Counted from the first letter of the stretch, positions 52,576 through 62,565 are shown. The stretch: 64,000 bases of DNA from DASWLF01 sp963768765 (GCA_963768765.1 CAVYJK010000025.1:62001-126000); one strand, 5' to 3'. Notes: generated by a model from the letters alone, not told the origin. Program-made: numbers and translations.

Positions 52576-53859
52576 ATGCTCGATCTGCGTTTCGTCCGGG
52601 ATCATATTGATAAAGTGGAGGAGGCCTTAAAGAATCGGGGGCTCACGGAGGTTCCCCTGGAGGAGTTTCGCCATCGGGACGCCGAGCGCCGCCGCCTGTT
52701 GACCCAGGTGGAGGCCCTGCGCCACGAACGCAATACCCTGTCCCAGAAAGTGGGCGACTTGATGAAGGCGGGCCAGAAGGCGGAGGCCGAGCCCCTCAAG
52801 TTCCGGGTGTCCGTCATCAACGAGGACATCAAGACCCAGGAAGCCAGGGCCATGGAGCATGACGCCTGGCTGCGGGACTTTTTGCTGAGCCTCCCCAATT
52901 TGCCCCATGAGACGGTGCCGGTGGGGGCCGACAGCCGCGACAACCCGGTGGTGGGCACCTGGGGAGAGGCGCCGCAGTTTGATTTTCCCCCCCGGCCCCA
53001 TTGGGAGGTGGGAGAAGGGCTGGGCATCCTGGATTTCGAGCGGGCCGCCAAGATCGCCGGGGCCCGCTTCGCCTTGCTGAAAGGCGCCGGGGCCCTGATG
53101 GAGAGGGCCCTCATCAACTTCATGCTGGATCTCCATACCCGCAAACACGGCTACCTGGAGGTCCTGCCCCCCTTCATGACCAACCGGGCCTCCATGACGG
53201 CCACCGGCCAGCTCCCCAAGTTCGCCGACGACCTCTTCAAGCTGGAGGGCTGGGACTACTTCCTGGTGCCCACCGCCGAGGTGCCGGTGACCAACATTCA
53301 CCGGGACGAGATCCTCCGGGAAGAAGACCTGCCCCTGTGCTACACCGCCTACACCCCCTGCTTCCGGTCCGAGGCCGGCTCCTACGGCAAGGATGTCCGG
53401 GGCCTCATCCGCCAGCACCAGTTCAACAAGGTGGAGCTGGTGAAATTTACCACTCCGGAAAACTCATACCACGAGCTGGAGACCCTGCTGAAAGATGCGG
53501 AAGAGGTCCTGCAAGAACTGGGGCTCCACTACCGGGTAGTGGTGCTGTGCACCGGGGATATGGGGTTCGCCGCGGCCAAGACCTATGACATCGAGGTCTG
53601 GCTGCCGGGGCAAGGCCTCTACCGGGAGATCTCCTCCTGCAGCAACTTCGAAGACTACCAGGCCCGCCGGGCCAACATCCGCTACCGCCGCGCCGGCGCC
53701 AAGGGCACGGAACTGGTGCACACCTTGAACGGCTCCGGCCTGGCGGTGGGACGCACCCTGGTGGCCATCTTAGAGAACTGCCAGCAACCCGACGGCAGCG
53801 TCCTGGTGCCGGAGAAGCTCAGGCCGTACATGGGGGGATTGGAGCGAATCGGCGGGTAG
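52576..53859 (+). CDS. serS: Seryl-tRNA synthetase
   Basis: Class II synthetase, 427 aa. N-terminal antiparallel coiled coil that binds the long tRNA(Ser) variable arm (LDLRFVRDHIDKVEEALKNR to about residue 110), then the catalytic core: motif 1 near LPPFMTNRASMTATGQLPKF, motif 2 with CFRSEAGSYGKDVRGLIRQH and QFNKVELVKF, TSE-type loop VPTAEVPVTNIHRDEIL, and motif 3 NGSGLAVGRTLVAILENCQQ. Intact. ATG 52576 with AGGGGCG upstream. It stands alone. Confidence 0.97.
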   Translation: MLDLRFVRDHIDKVEEALKNRGLTEVPLEEFRHRDAERRRLLTQVEALRHERNTLSQKVGDLMKAGQKAEAEPLKFRVSVINEDIKTQEARAMEHDAWLRDFLLSLPNLPHETVPVGADSRDNPVVGTWGEAPQFDFPPRPHWEVGEGLGILDFERAAKIAGARFALLKGAGALMERALINFMLDLHTRKHGYLEVLPPFMTNRASMTATGQLPKFADDLFKLEGWDYFLVPTAEVPVTNIHRDEILREEDLPLCYTAYTPCFRSEAGSYGKDVRGLIRQHQFNKVELVKFTTPENSYHELETLLKDAEEVLQELGLHYRVVVLCTGDMGFAAAKTYDIEVWLPGQGLYREISSCSNFEDYQARRANIRYRRAGAKGTELVHTLNGSGLAVGRTLVAILENCQQPDGSVLVPEKLRPYMGGLERIGG

Positions 53860-53865
53860 GAGGGT

Positions 53866-54416
53866 TTTTATTTTTTAGTTTTTAGTTTTTAGTTTTTAGT
53901 TTTTGGTTCTTGGTTTCTGCTTTTGGTTTCTGCTTTCTGCTTTTTGGTTTCTGGTTTTTGAAATTCAAAGGCAAACCACCGAATCAAGTGGTTGGCCCGT
54001 CCATGTCCTCCAATCAAACATCTTGCCGTAGGGGCACGGCGTGCCGTGCCCTTAGCCAAGGCTATCTTCCATTTACGAATATGTGCAATGATGCTACCTT
54101 TTTGTCATTCTGAGCCGCCGCAGGCGGCGAAGAATCTCGCCTTTAGCGGCAATCAAGAGACCCTTCACCTACGGCTCAGGGTGACAAATTGGGCAATATT
54201 GAGTTGGGAGAAACCATAGGCATGTCCAATTATTTATGACGCTGTGTATAGTTTTTGGTTTTTGGTTTTTGGTTCTTGAAATTTAAAGGCCAACCACCGA
54301 ATCAAGTGGTTGGCCCGTCCATGTCCTTCAAGCAACTTGCCGTAGGGGCACGGCGTGCCGTGCCCTTAGCCAAGGCTATCTTCCACAAATTCCAAGGATC
54401 TCTAACCGACTCTCCC
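53866..54416. repeat. Heptamer arrays and a duplicated intergenic segment
   Basis: No gene. Heptamers (TTTTTAG, TTTTTGG, TTTTTGC) at 53866-53962 and 54245-54280. A segment beginning after each array (53950-54071 and 54270-54385) is duplicated in the same direction: both contain AACCACCGAATCAAGTGGTT, GGCCCGTCCATGTCC, GTAGGGGCACGGCGTGCCGT and TTAGCCAAGGCTATCTTCCA. An inverted repeat of the GTCATTCTGAGCC type lies between them (54103-54185). Confidence 0.85.
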
Positions 54417-55555
54417 TCACTTCGCCTTCACCTTGTCGTAGGTCTTGAAGGGTCCGCCGCTCACCGGCAGGGCCACGGCCCCGGTTTTGCCCAGCAGTTC
54501 CGTCACCTTCAATTCCCCCTGGGAGACGTCCTCGGTGTAGCCCAGGACCGAGTGGGTGCGGGGGTTGACCACTTCTTTGCCCGGGGCCACCACCTTCAGG
54601 CGGTCGCCCACCTTCAGGCCGGCGTTTTCCCCCAGGTTGAGGTAGACCTTGCCTTCCTTGACAAACTCCACCCGGCCGAACCAGGTCATGTTGATGAGTT
54701 CCCCGGCCACCCGCAGGGCGTTCTGCTGGGCGAACTTGGTCACGGCCTCCACCTTCAGGCCCCCGGATTCCGCCGGCGTGACCATGGCCTGTTCCTTGGT
54801 GCCGTTAAAGGTGTCGTAAACTTGCAGCACCATGGCCCCGGGGGAGCCGCCCTCCGGGGGCACGATGCCGGTGAGGACGATGCCCTGCACCCCCAGGTAG
54901 TCACCCAGGGCCTTGATGTTGGGGGCGAGCTGCAGTTTGCCGGCAACCCCCGCCTTATTCATGGCCTCCCGGATCTGGTCCTGAGTGCTCACCTTGATAT
55001 CCTTCTGGCGGCCCAGGGCGTCAGCCAGGGCCACGGCCAGGGTCCGGTTCATGCCCTCATAGCTTCCGGGGGTTTCCAGGTCCGGGATCACCGCCGTGGA
55101 CCGGCCCACATAAGGGGCCTTCTCCCCCTTGCCCTGGGAGATAAAACCCCCCAGCCCCTGCTCCCGGAGGATGCGGTCCACTTCGGCCCGCACCATTTCC
55201 TGGAGCTTATCCGGCGGCACTCGCCTGGCCCTCGGCCTTGGCCTGTTGCCGGCCCACGGCCTTGGCCAGGGAGTCGATGAGATACTGCTGCATGCCCACA
55301 AACTCCCGCCCCTTCTCCACATAGATGTATTCCGGGGCGTTGGGGTACGACAGCCAGTAGGGGTTCTTGCTGCGAACATAGGGTTTGCCGTCGATCATCA
55401 CGGTCTCCTGCTTGGATTCCGGCGGCACGTTTTCGGCGGCTTCCTCGTCGTCCTCGGACCCCATCCCCAGCCATTTCTTGGTGGTGCCGCAGCCGTTAAA
55501 AACCACCAAGGCAGACATTATCAGCAGAACCGCCAGCCAAATCTATTTTTTGCAT
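54417..55555 (-). CDS. Lipoprotein with CsgG-like core and FlgT-type C-terminal domain, two frameshifts
   Basis: About 375 aa. A lipoprotein signal appears if one indel in a six-T run near 55548 is allowed: MQK then IWLAVLLIMSALVVFNGC. Next is a polar segment (SKNPYWLSYPNAPEYIYVEK; GREFVGMQQYLIDSLAKAVG), a second frame change near 55213, then the main frame: VRAEVDRILREQGLGGFISQ, RTLAVALADALGRQKDIKVS (CsgG/LpoB-like), GVQGIVLTGIVPPEGG, and the C-terminal FlgT-C pattern GRVEFVKEGKVYLNLGENAG, LKVGDRLKVVAPGKEVVNPR and GELKVTELLGKTGAV. RBS AGGGAG upstream. No flagellar gene is nearby, so a general envelope role is more likely. Confidence 0.75.
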
Positions 55556-55583
55556 TATCTGCTAACTCCCTGGTAAAAATGGT

Positions 55584-55612
55584 TTTCGGTTTTCGGTTTT
55601 CGGTTTTCGGAA
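55584..55612. repeat. TTTTCGG heptamer array, left of the four-helix-bundle gene
   Basis: GGTTTTCGGTTTTCGGTTTT CGGTTTTCGG; the inverted counterpart (CCGAAAA units) stands at 56023-56058 on the other side of the gene. Confidence 0.85.
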
Positions 55613-55633
55613 AAAGAAAAAGCATATTCGTGG

Positions 55634-56023
55634 TTAGATAAGGCAGGTTATTTTATTCCTGTTTGACAAGCCTTTGATCATTTTCCTGATTCTATCGAGG
55701 CTGGCCAACAGGGGATTCAGTTCTTCAATGGTCAGGTAGTCTATTTCCTTGGCAATGATCAACTGGGTTTCCAGTTCTCCCAGGGAACCCAAACCAAAGG
55801 ATAGAAACTGTCGAAATTCCTTGGCGGAATTCCTTCCCTGACCTTCGGCGATGTTGGACGGGATTGAGACCGCTGATCTCCTGATTTGATTGGTCAACCC
55901 AAAATTCTCTGACGCGGGAAATTTGCTGGTTGCCTGATAAATCGCCTTAACAAAACCCACCGCCAACTTCCAAACTTCCAGGTCTTTATATGACCTGGAT
56001 TTATAATTGTTCTCCTCGCTCAT
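55634..56023 (-). CDS. Four-helix-bundle protein (23S rRNA IVP type)
   Basis: 129-aa protein of the family first seen in intervening sequences of 23S rRNA genes. Signature: YKDLEVWKLAVGFVKAIYQA, FPASENFGLTNQIRRSAVSI, PSNIAEGQGRNSAKEFRQFL, SLGELETQLIIAKEIDYLT. Forms a pentameric helical bundle; function unknown. It is less GC-rich than its neighbours (many A/T-ending codons), and is enclosed by inverted heptamer arrays. Both points suggest it travels with the repeat material. ATG 56023. Confidence 0.92.
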   Translation of the reverse strand: MSEENNYKSRSYKDLEVWKLAVGFVKAIYQATSKFPASENFGLTNQIRRSAVSIPSNIAEGQGRNSAKEFRQFLSFGLGSLGELETQLIIAKEIDYLTIEELNPLLASLDRIRKMIKGLSNRNKITCLI

Positions 56024-56058
56024 TTACCGAAAACCGAAAACCGAAAACTGAAAACCGT
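56023..56058. repeat. CCGAAAA heptamer array, right of the four-helix-bundle gene
   Basis: ACCGAAAACCGAAAACCGAA AACTGAAAACC, the reverse complement of the array at 55584-55612. Confidence 0.85.
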
Positions 56059-56066
56059 CTTTAACA

Positions 56067-56100
56067 AAAAAGCCCACAGGGATATTACCCCGTGGGCTTT
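56067..56100 (-). terminator. Rho-independent terminator of the porin gene
   Basis: Minus-strand AAAGCCCACGGGG-TAATAT-CCCTGTGGGCTTT followed by T residues, about 25 bases after the porin stop. Confidence 0.85.
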
Positions 56101-56122
56101 GGTTAGTCAACCGCTTTTGAGC

Positions 56123-57525
56123 TTAGAAGTAGAAGAACCCGACGAACTCCACCCGGTGGGCGTCGCCAAATTTGCTCGTAAATTAGGTGCTTCACACCTG
56201 CTGGGCTCTGAGTGTTCTGGAACCAGTTGGACCGGATATAGGCGTACTGCAAGCCGAACTTGATGGCCGTGATGGGCCGGAACCACAGGGTCAGGTCATA
56301 CTCATGCTGGTAGCTCGGCGCAGGTCGGCGCCAGTTATGGCATATACCCTCTCGCCCGGAGCAGGTGAAAGCGGATTCCGTTTCGCCCGGGCTGATGCCG
56401 AAGGACCGGCTCATGGCATAGGCGGCGTTCAGGAACCACTGGTTGGTGAAGTAGTACTGGGCCTGGACGTAGCCGCCGAAGCGCTTGCCCAACTCCTGGT
56501 CAAAGAGGTTAGCGGTCCCGCTCCAGTGGAAAAAGTTGGAGGCGAGGCCCGCAAAGCCAAAGGCTTCCACGCCCTGACCGATATACCACTGGGTCGACAG
56601 AGAGGCGGTGCCCGCCACATTGGCGCTGTAGGTGGGAATCACCGGGATAAAGGTGGTGCCCATCACTATCCAGGGGTAGAGATACCGGTTGTTGGTCCTG
56701 ATAGCAAAGTGTATTAAAACCATTCTCACCGAAAAAGGGTTGGTTAACATTCGCCAGCCTCGCGAAGTCATCGCGCTGCACCCCGGCCACCACCTGGGCG
56801 GTGAAGGGGGTGGGGGTGCCGTAATAGGCGGCCTTGCCCCAGAGGTCCTGCTGGAACATGACCTTGCCCTGGATCTGCGGCATCTCGCCGGACTCACGCC
56901 GCTGGTGTCATTCGGCTGAAAAAGTCCGCGAACCGGCCACGTTGCTGCCTTCGCCGACCAGGGCCGCCACCGTCCAGGTACCGAGGAACTTCTGGGTCAC
57001 CCTGATCTGGGCCAGCCGGGCGGTGGGAATGCCGGTCGCCTGGAAGGGGCCGTCCTGCGCCGTTTCCGGCCACCATTCGCAGAGCATGGACCAGTACTGG
57101 CCGAACAGCAGTTCGGTCTCGGGCCAGTTCAAGCGGAACATGGCGTGGCGCAGCCGCGGAGTGTAGGAATGCGGACGCGGTCTGCCGGCGCCCCCGGCAT
57201 GGGCGCCGGCAGCATCGGGGGCCCTGCTTCGCCGGCATCAAAGTCCATTTCGATGAAGCCGGTGGTCTGGGCGCCCCAGAGCTTGGGCCCCTTGATGGTG
57301 AAGTTGAAGCGGGAGCCCTGGGCCGTGAACTTCAGGCGGCCGTGGTGAAAGCTGTCGGTCATTGTTCCGGGCGATGAACCCATTCATGTTTTTGCCCTCC
57401 TGGGAGGAATCCCAGAAGGTGTCCAACTTGATGAAGCCGCCCAGAGAAAATTCGGCCGCGGCCAGGGCGGTAGACGGCACCACCAGGGCCAGCACTACGA
57501 GGATAAGTATAGTTTTTTTCATCAT
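56123..57525 (-). CDS. Outer-membrane beta-barrel protein (porin type), many frameshifts
   Basis: About 460 aa, exported: signal peptide MKKTILILVVLALVVPSTAL then AEFSLGGFIKLDTFWDSSQE typical of trimeric or DcaP-like porins. Successive barrel strands appear in changing frames: HHGRLKFTAQGSRFNFTIKG, AQTTGFIEMDFDAG, HAMFRLNWPETELLFGQYWS, ARLAQIRVTQKFLGTWTVAA, QIQGKVMFQQDLWGKAAYYG, FIPVIPTYSANVAGTASLST, RFGGYVQAQYYFTNQWFLNA, YDLTLWFRPITAIKFGLQYA, ending VEFVGFFYF (terminal Phe). Frame changes near 57365, 57160, 56920, 56715, 56340 and 56165. The complete signal and terminal strand argue for sequence error. A terminator follows. Confidence 0.8.
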
Positions 57526-57924
57526 TCCCCCCTTTGGTTGGAAAGTGGTAACCAATTTCTCCTTTCCGTAATTAGGCTAACTATCGATTTTCCTTAAGTT
57601 TTACCCCACCTCCTTTCCTCTATCGGTTTTACCCAGCGCCATATTAAAATGGGTAACAGCCTTTGTCAATAAAAAATTGCAAGAAAAGATGGTTTTTAGT
57701 TTTTAGTTTTTAGTTTTTGGTTTTTGGTTTTTGGTTTTTGGTTTGCGCTGCGGGGAGAGCCCCTTTCATCCTGGCCATCTCACCCACTTGAGGCCGCTTA
57801 AGAAATTCTAACTTCTTTGAATCATTATGATGGGGTCATTTCCCACAGATATTTTTACCTTGCCAAGGCTTCTCTTACCCTCCCCCTTGATGGGGGAGGG
57901 TCAGGGTGGGGGTGATAATTTTTT
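57526..57924. repeat. Porin upstream region with heptamer array
   Basis: No gene. AT-rich leader at about 57560-57680 should hold the porin promoter; no clear boxes. Heptamers (TTTTTAG/TTTTTGG) at 57684-57745; C-rich hairpin TACCCTCCCCCTTGATGGGGGAGGGTCAGGGTGG near 57878-57908. Confidence 0.7.
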
Positions 57925-58545
<621 letters not shown>

Positions 58546-58546
58546 T

Positions 58547-60287
58547 TTAAAAGGGGCCGTAATAGGGGTCCCAGAGGAAAGCCAGCAGCCCGGCCAGGAT
58601 CATGTTGCCCTCCACCAGGGATTCCAGCATCAGGCTGGATTCCAGCACCCCACGGCGGTACAGGGTCAGATACCCCAGGGCGTAAAGGCCGCAGAGGCTG
58701 AGGGCGTATCCCAGGGAGGGGATGAGCCCCACCCAGGCGGCGGCCAACAGCATGGCGCTGAAGAGCAGGGAACAGACGGACAACAGGTTCAAGGTGCGCT
58801 CTTTGCCCAGGATGATGGCCAGGGTCTCTTTCCCCACCACCCGGTCCCCTTCGATGGCCATGATCTCGAAGAGGCCGGAGCGGATGAAAATCATGCCCGC
58901 CACGAAGAAGAAGGCGATGGCGGTGGCGCCGGAGGCGTCCTGGTCGGAGCACACCACCGGAATGAGGGCGGCCAGCACCCCCCAGGCCACCGCGGTGAAC
59001 AGGGTCTTGGAGCCCGGGATCTCTTTGAGCTTGGTGATGCCCGTCATCTGGGCCAGGGGTTCCGGGATGATCTTGAAGCTGTAAACCAGGCCGATGCCGC
59101 TCATCACCAGGACGAAAACGAAGGGGAGCGGCCCCAGATAAGCCCCCAGGGCCAGGGCCATGAAGGCGGAAATGGCGCCGGTGACCAGCAGAAAGCGCCG
59201 GTGCCGCCCGTAGAAAATGGACTGCACCGGGTCGTTGAGCTTGGAGGCCGTGTCGGTGAAATGGTTGAGCAGGTGCATGGCGTAGACGTAGAAGAAGGCC
59301 ACGAAGAAGTAAGTGAACTGCGGCTCCACCTGCTGGAGCAGGGAGGAGGTGTAGCTCAGCGACCCGGCGCCGGTGGCCACATAGAAATTGGACTTCAGGG
59401 AAAACCGCCAGGCCCGGTAGAGGTAGTTGGTCCAGGACCCGGGACGAAAGGCCCAGGCATGTTTCAGGGTGTTCACCACGTTGCCGATGAGCCAGTGGGG
59501 GGTGGAGGCCCCGGCGGTGACCCCCACGGTGGCATAGCGGCTCATCTCCTCCAGGTCCAGCTCTTGTTCGGTCTCCACGTGGTAGGTGGGGATGCCGGTG
59601 TTCCGGGAAATCTCCACCAGGCGCTGGGTGTTGCCGCTGTTGCGGCCCCCCACCACCACCAGGGCTTCGGCCTGGCCGGCCAGGTCCTGGACTTCGGCCT
59701 GCCGGGAGGCGGTGGCGTCGCAGATGGTGTTGAAGATGCGGGCCTGGGGAAAGCGGGCCTGGACCTCGGAGACCCGGGCGGCAAACTGGGCCTCGCTCTG
59801 GGTGGTTTGGGCCACCACGATGAGGTCGCTCGAGTGCCGGCAGGGCCGCCACGTCCTGGGAGGTGGCGATGACGTAGCCCCGGCCTTCGGTGTGGCCCAT
59901 GAGGCCCGCCACTTCCGGGTGGTCGGCGTCGCCCACGATGAGGGTGGCGCACCCTTTGGTGGCCCAGCGCCGGATGATGGCCTGGACCTTGGCCACCCGG
60001 GGACAGGTGGCGTCAATGATGCGGACCCCCTCGGACTCCAGGGCCAGCCGCTCCTGGGGCGGAATGCCGTGGGCCCGGATCACCACCAGGCCCTCGGGAA
60101 CCTTCTCGCCCGGCGCCAACACCGTAATGCCCCGTTCCCTGAGCAGTTCCAACACCTGGGGATTGTGGATCAGGGGTCCGTAAGTGTAAATCTTGGTCTG
60201 GTTCTCGTTGATGGCTTTCAGGACCATCTCCAAAGCCCGCTTCACCCCGATGCAAAATCCCGCGGTGCGGGCCAAGACCACTTTCAC
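58547..60287 (-). CDS. ispH: IspH (LytB) fused to a UbiA-type prenyltransferase, one frameshift
   Basis: About 580 aa. N-terminal IspH: VVLARTAGFCIGVKRALEMV, IIDATCPRVAKVQAIIRRW, DADHPEVAGLMGHTEGRGYV, ARIFNTICDATASRQ and VGVTAGASTPHWLIGNVVNT; the three Fe-S Cys are all there. It reduces HMBPP to IPP/DMAPP. The same frame then runs without stop into an about 290-residue membrane domain of the UbiA superfamily with SSLLQQVEPQFTYFFVAFFY, LLNHFTDTASKLNDPV and the second motif EIMAIEGDRVVGKETLAIIL; the first Asp motif (N-H-F-T-D) is divergent from NDxxDxxxD. One indel near 59838 lies in the IspH part, not at the fusion. GTG start with GGAGG, overlapping the SGNH gene. Confidence 0.9.
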
Positions 60288-61363
60288 CTGCCACTACCTC
60301 CAGGTCCTTCCGTCTTGGCCAGGCGTTCTTTCAGAACCGCGCCCATGCGGCGGGCCACCAGTTGCCGGCCGGCGTCTTCCAGATGAATGCCGTCCGGCTG
60401 GTAGGCCGGCTCCGTCCGGGAGCACAAGACGTTGCGAAAGTCGATGAAATAAGGTTTGTCCTTGAGCCGGGCCATCAGCGCCTCATAGGTCACCATAAAG
60501 TTGTGCCGCAGGGCGAAATGGCGGCCCACCACGATATCTTCCCGGGTCCTGACTTCCGGGGCCACCGGGCCGGTTTCCACCCACCAGCAGGGCTGCCAGA
60601 ACAGCAGGAATTGAGCCCCGAAGGCGGCAGCCACCTTGGCGTTGTAATCGTAGCGTTTTTCCGCGGCATCCACCATTTGCCGGAGAGCCGGCGAGTCCGG
60701 GTCAATGGGCACCAGACCCTGCCTAATCTTATCATAAAATTCTTTGGTAAAGGAGGAGTACAGGGCCGCGTTCAGGGGTTTCAGCAACCCGAAAAAACTG
60801 TGGTGATAACTCTCCACCAGGCCCCGCAATTGCCAGTAGCCGTGATGGGCATAAGGGATGCGGTCTTGGGCGAAGTAGGCGCAATCGTTGGCGCCGTCGT
60901 AAAAAATGATTACCTGGGGCCGCGGTTGGTTTTCGATGAGCACTTTTTGCAGGTACTTGCTCTCCATCAAGGAATTGAAGCTGGGCTCCCCGAAATTAGT
61001 GAGATAGGCGGGCAGACGGGGCTCCTTCTGGTTAAGCTCCTCAGCCAGGAAGCTGGGGAGGGTTTTGTCATCATAATCCGTGGCCCCGGCCATGGTGGAG
61101 CCCCCGAAGAGCCAGAAGGTTTTGCAGTTTTGCCCCGGCCCCGCGCCGGGATTGTGAACGGTGGGACGGGGTCCCCCTTCTCTGATAAACAGGGCGTAGG
61201 GGTCGTAGCGGACGGGGTCGCCATCCCGGAGCTGACCGTAAATCCAGTAATTGCTTGCCATGATGACCAGGAAACTGAAGATCTCCACCAGGACGGCGGC
61301 GGCCACCAACCATTTCAACCCGGTAATAATGCCACGGAACAGCTCTTTCATCCCCTTGCTCAT
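60284..61363 (-). CDS. Membrane-anchored SGNH/GDSL-like hydrolase
   Basis: About 360 aa. N-terminal signal anchor (LKWLVAAAVLVEIFSFLVIM), then a periplasmic SGNH-type fold: block I LFGGSTMAGATDYDDKTLPS (nucleophile Ser in GGST), block II region LTNFGEPSFNSLMESKYLQK, block III VIIFYDGANDCAY (G-x-N-D) and C-terminal block V FRNVLCSRTEPAYQPDGIHL (D-x-x-H). The catalytic triad is complete. Possible substrates are acyl esters on lipids or glycans. Start uncertain between 61363, 61351 and longer forms. It overlaps the ispH-ubiA gene (GTGA), so both are made together. Confidence 0.85.
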   Translation of the reverse strand: MSKGMKELFRGIITGLKWLVAAAVLVEIFSFLVIMASNYWIYGQLRDGDPVRYDPYALFIREGGPRPTVHNPGAGPGQNCKTFWLFGGSTMAGATDYDDKTLPSFLAEELNQKEPRLPAYLTNFGEPSFNSLMESKYLQKVLIENQPRPQVIIFYDGANDCAYFAQDRIPYAHHGYWQLRGLVESYHHSFFGLLKPLNAALYSSFTKEFYDKIRQGLVPIDPDSPALRQMVDAAEKRYDYNAKVAAAFGAQFLLFWQPCWWVETGPVAPEVRTREDIVVGRHFALRHNFMVTYEALMARLKDKPYFIDFRNVLCSRTEPAYQPDGIHLEDAGRQLVARRMGAVLKERLAKTEGPGGSGR

Positions 61364-61773
61364 TTGGGAGGGCTTTGTAAGTTTAATGAATATCATTAGG
61401 GTCCGGCACGTCGCCCCCGCCAAAAGCCTGCCGGACACTCCCTATTAATGAATAATGATAACCGGATAATCGGCAGTAAACAAGACCTCGGCTCTTCCTT
61501 GCCCCCCTCCCCGACGCCGCACCCTTGATGACGAAACACTACCGTGGCAGGGGCGCAAAAGCAGCCCGGGACTTCAAGATTGACCCGGCGCCGGCCTTAT
61601 GTTAGGTTGCCCCAGAGAACCTCCGGAAAAAGAAGCAATGCCGCGGCAGTCCCTGGCCTGCGCCGGCCCCGGCAGGAGGGCCGGGCCAGCCAAGGTGGCG
61701 CATTTTGGACCTCCGGACAATCATCTGGAAACCTAAAACCGGGAACTTGGGGTCCGGCCCCGAAGGTTTGTCC
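61364..61773. other. Divergent intergenic stretch
   Basis: About 410 bases between the minus-strand SGNH gene and the plus-strand carotenoid gene. It must contain promoters for both, but no convincing boxes are visible. No repeats of the families described elsewhere are evident. Confidence 0.5.
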
Positions 61774-62565
61774 ATGGGACACTTTCTCTGGCTGTTGGGC
61801 GCCACCATCTGGCTTAGGCCTTACGTCTTCATCTTCCTGGCGGTCTACCTGCTGCTGGCCACCTGGCAGCTGGGCTGTGGGCGGGCTGCGGCCTTCCTGG
61901 TCCTGGGGTGTCTCATCTCCTGGAGCGCCGAGTTCACCTCCATCCACTGGGGCTTCCCCTTCGGCGAGTACCTTTACATCCCCGCCACCGTGGACCGGGA
62001 ACTCTGGGTAGCGGGAGTTCCTTTCATGGATTCCCTGTCTTACGTCTTTCTGGCCTACGCCAGCTATACCCTGGCCCTAACGGCTCTGGGGGCGCCGGAG
62101 CGGGGGTCCCGGTTCTACCTGGATCAGGACCCTGCCCTGCTGGGATCGGTGCGCCTCCTGATCCTGGGGGCGGTGTTGATGGTCACCCTGGACATCGTCA
62201 TCGACCCCCTGGCCCTCAGGGGCTACCGCTGGTTTATGGGGCAAATCTACGGCTACCCCGAACCGGGGGTCTACTTCGGCATCACCCTGAGCAATTTTGG
62301 GGGCTGGTTCCTGGTGGCCCTGGTCCTCATCCGGGTGTTACAGTCCCTCATCACCAAAATCGGGCCGTCGCGGTGGGATTGGGGAAGGCGCTCCTTCCCG
62401 TTCCAGGCCTTGCTGGGCCCGGCCTTTTACCTGGGAATTCTGGGATTCAACCTGACCATGACCTTCCTCATCGGCGAGGCCACCTTGGGATGGGTGGGGG
62501 TCTTTATCTATTTACCCTTCCTGAGCTGGCTGCTCCTGAAGCTCCTGCCCGGGGACCGGAAGTAG
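61774..62565 (+). CDS. Carotenoid biosynthesis protein (DUF422/CruF-like)
   Basis: 263-aa polytopic membrane protein, six to eight TM segments. Family landmarks: LISWSAEFTSIHWGFPFGEY (His and Glu typical of DUF422/CruF), PFMDSLSYVFLAYASYTLAL, VTLDIVIDPLALRGYRWFMG and GVYFGITLSNFGGWFLVALV. CruF is a carotenoid 1',2'-hydratase. No other carotenoid gene is in the window, so the true substrate is uncertain; the nearby UbiA domain and HpnG-like gene fit a lipid/isoprenoid theme. Start ATG 61774 (MGHFLWLL). Its 3' end overlaps the convergent phosphorylase gene by 54 bases. Confidence 0.85.
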   Translation: MGHFLWLLGATIWLRPYVFIFLAVYLLLATWQLGCGRAAAFLVLGCLISWSAEFTSIHWGFPFGEYLYIPATVDRELWVAGVPFMDSLSYVFLAYASYTLALTALGAPERGSRFYLDQDPALLGSVRLLILGAVLMVTLDIVIDPLALRGYRWFMGQIYGYPEPGVYFGITLSNFGGWFLVALVLIRVLQSLITKIGPSRWDWGRRSFPFQALLGPAFYLGILGFNLTMTFLIGEATLGWVGVFIYLPFLSWLLLKLLPGDRK

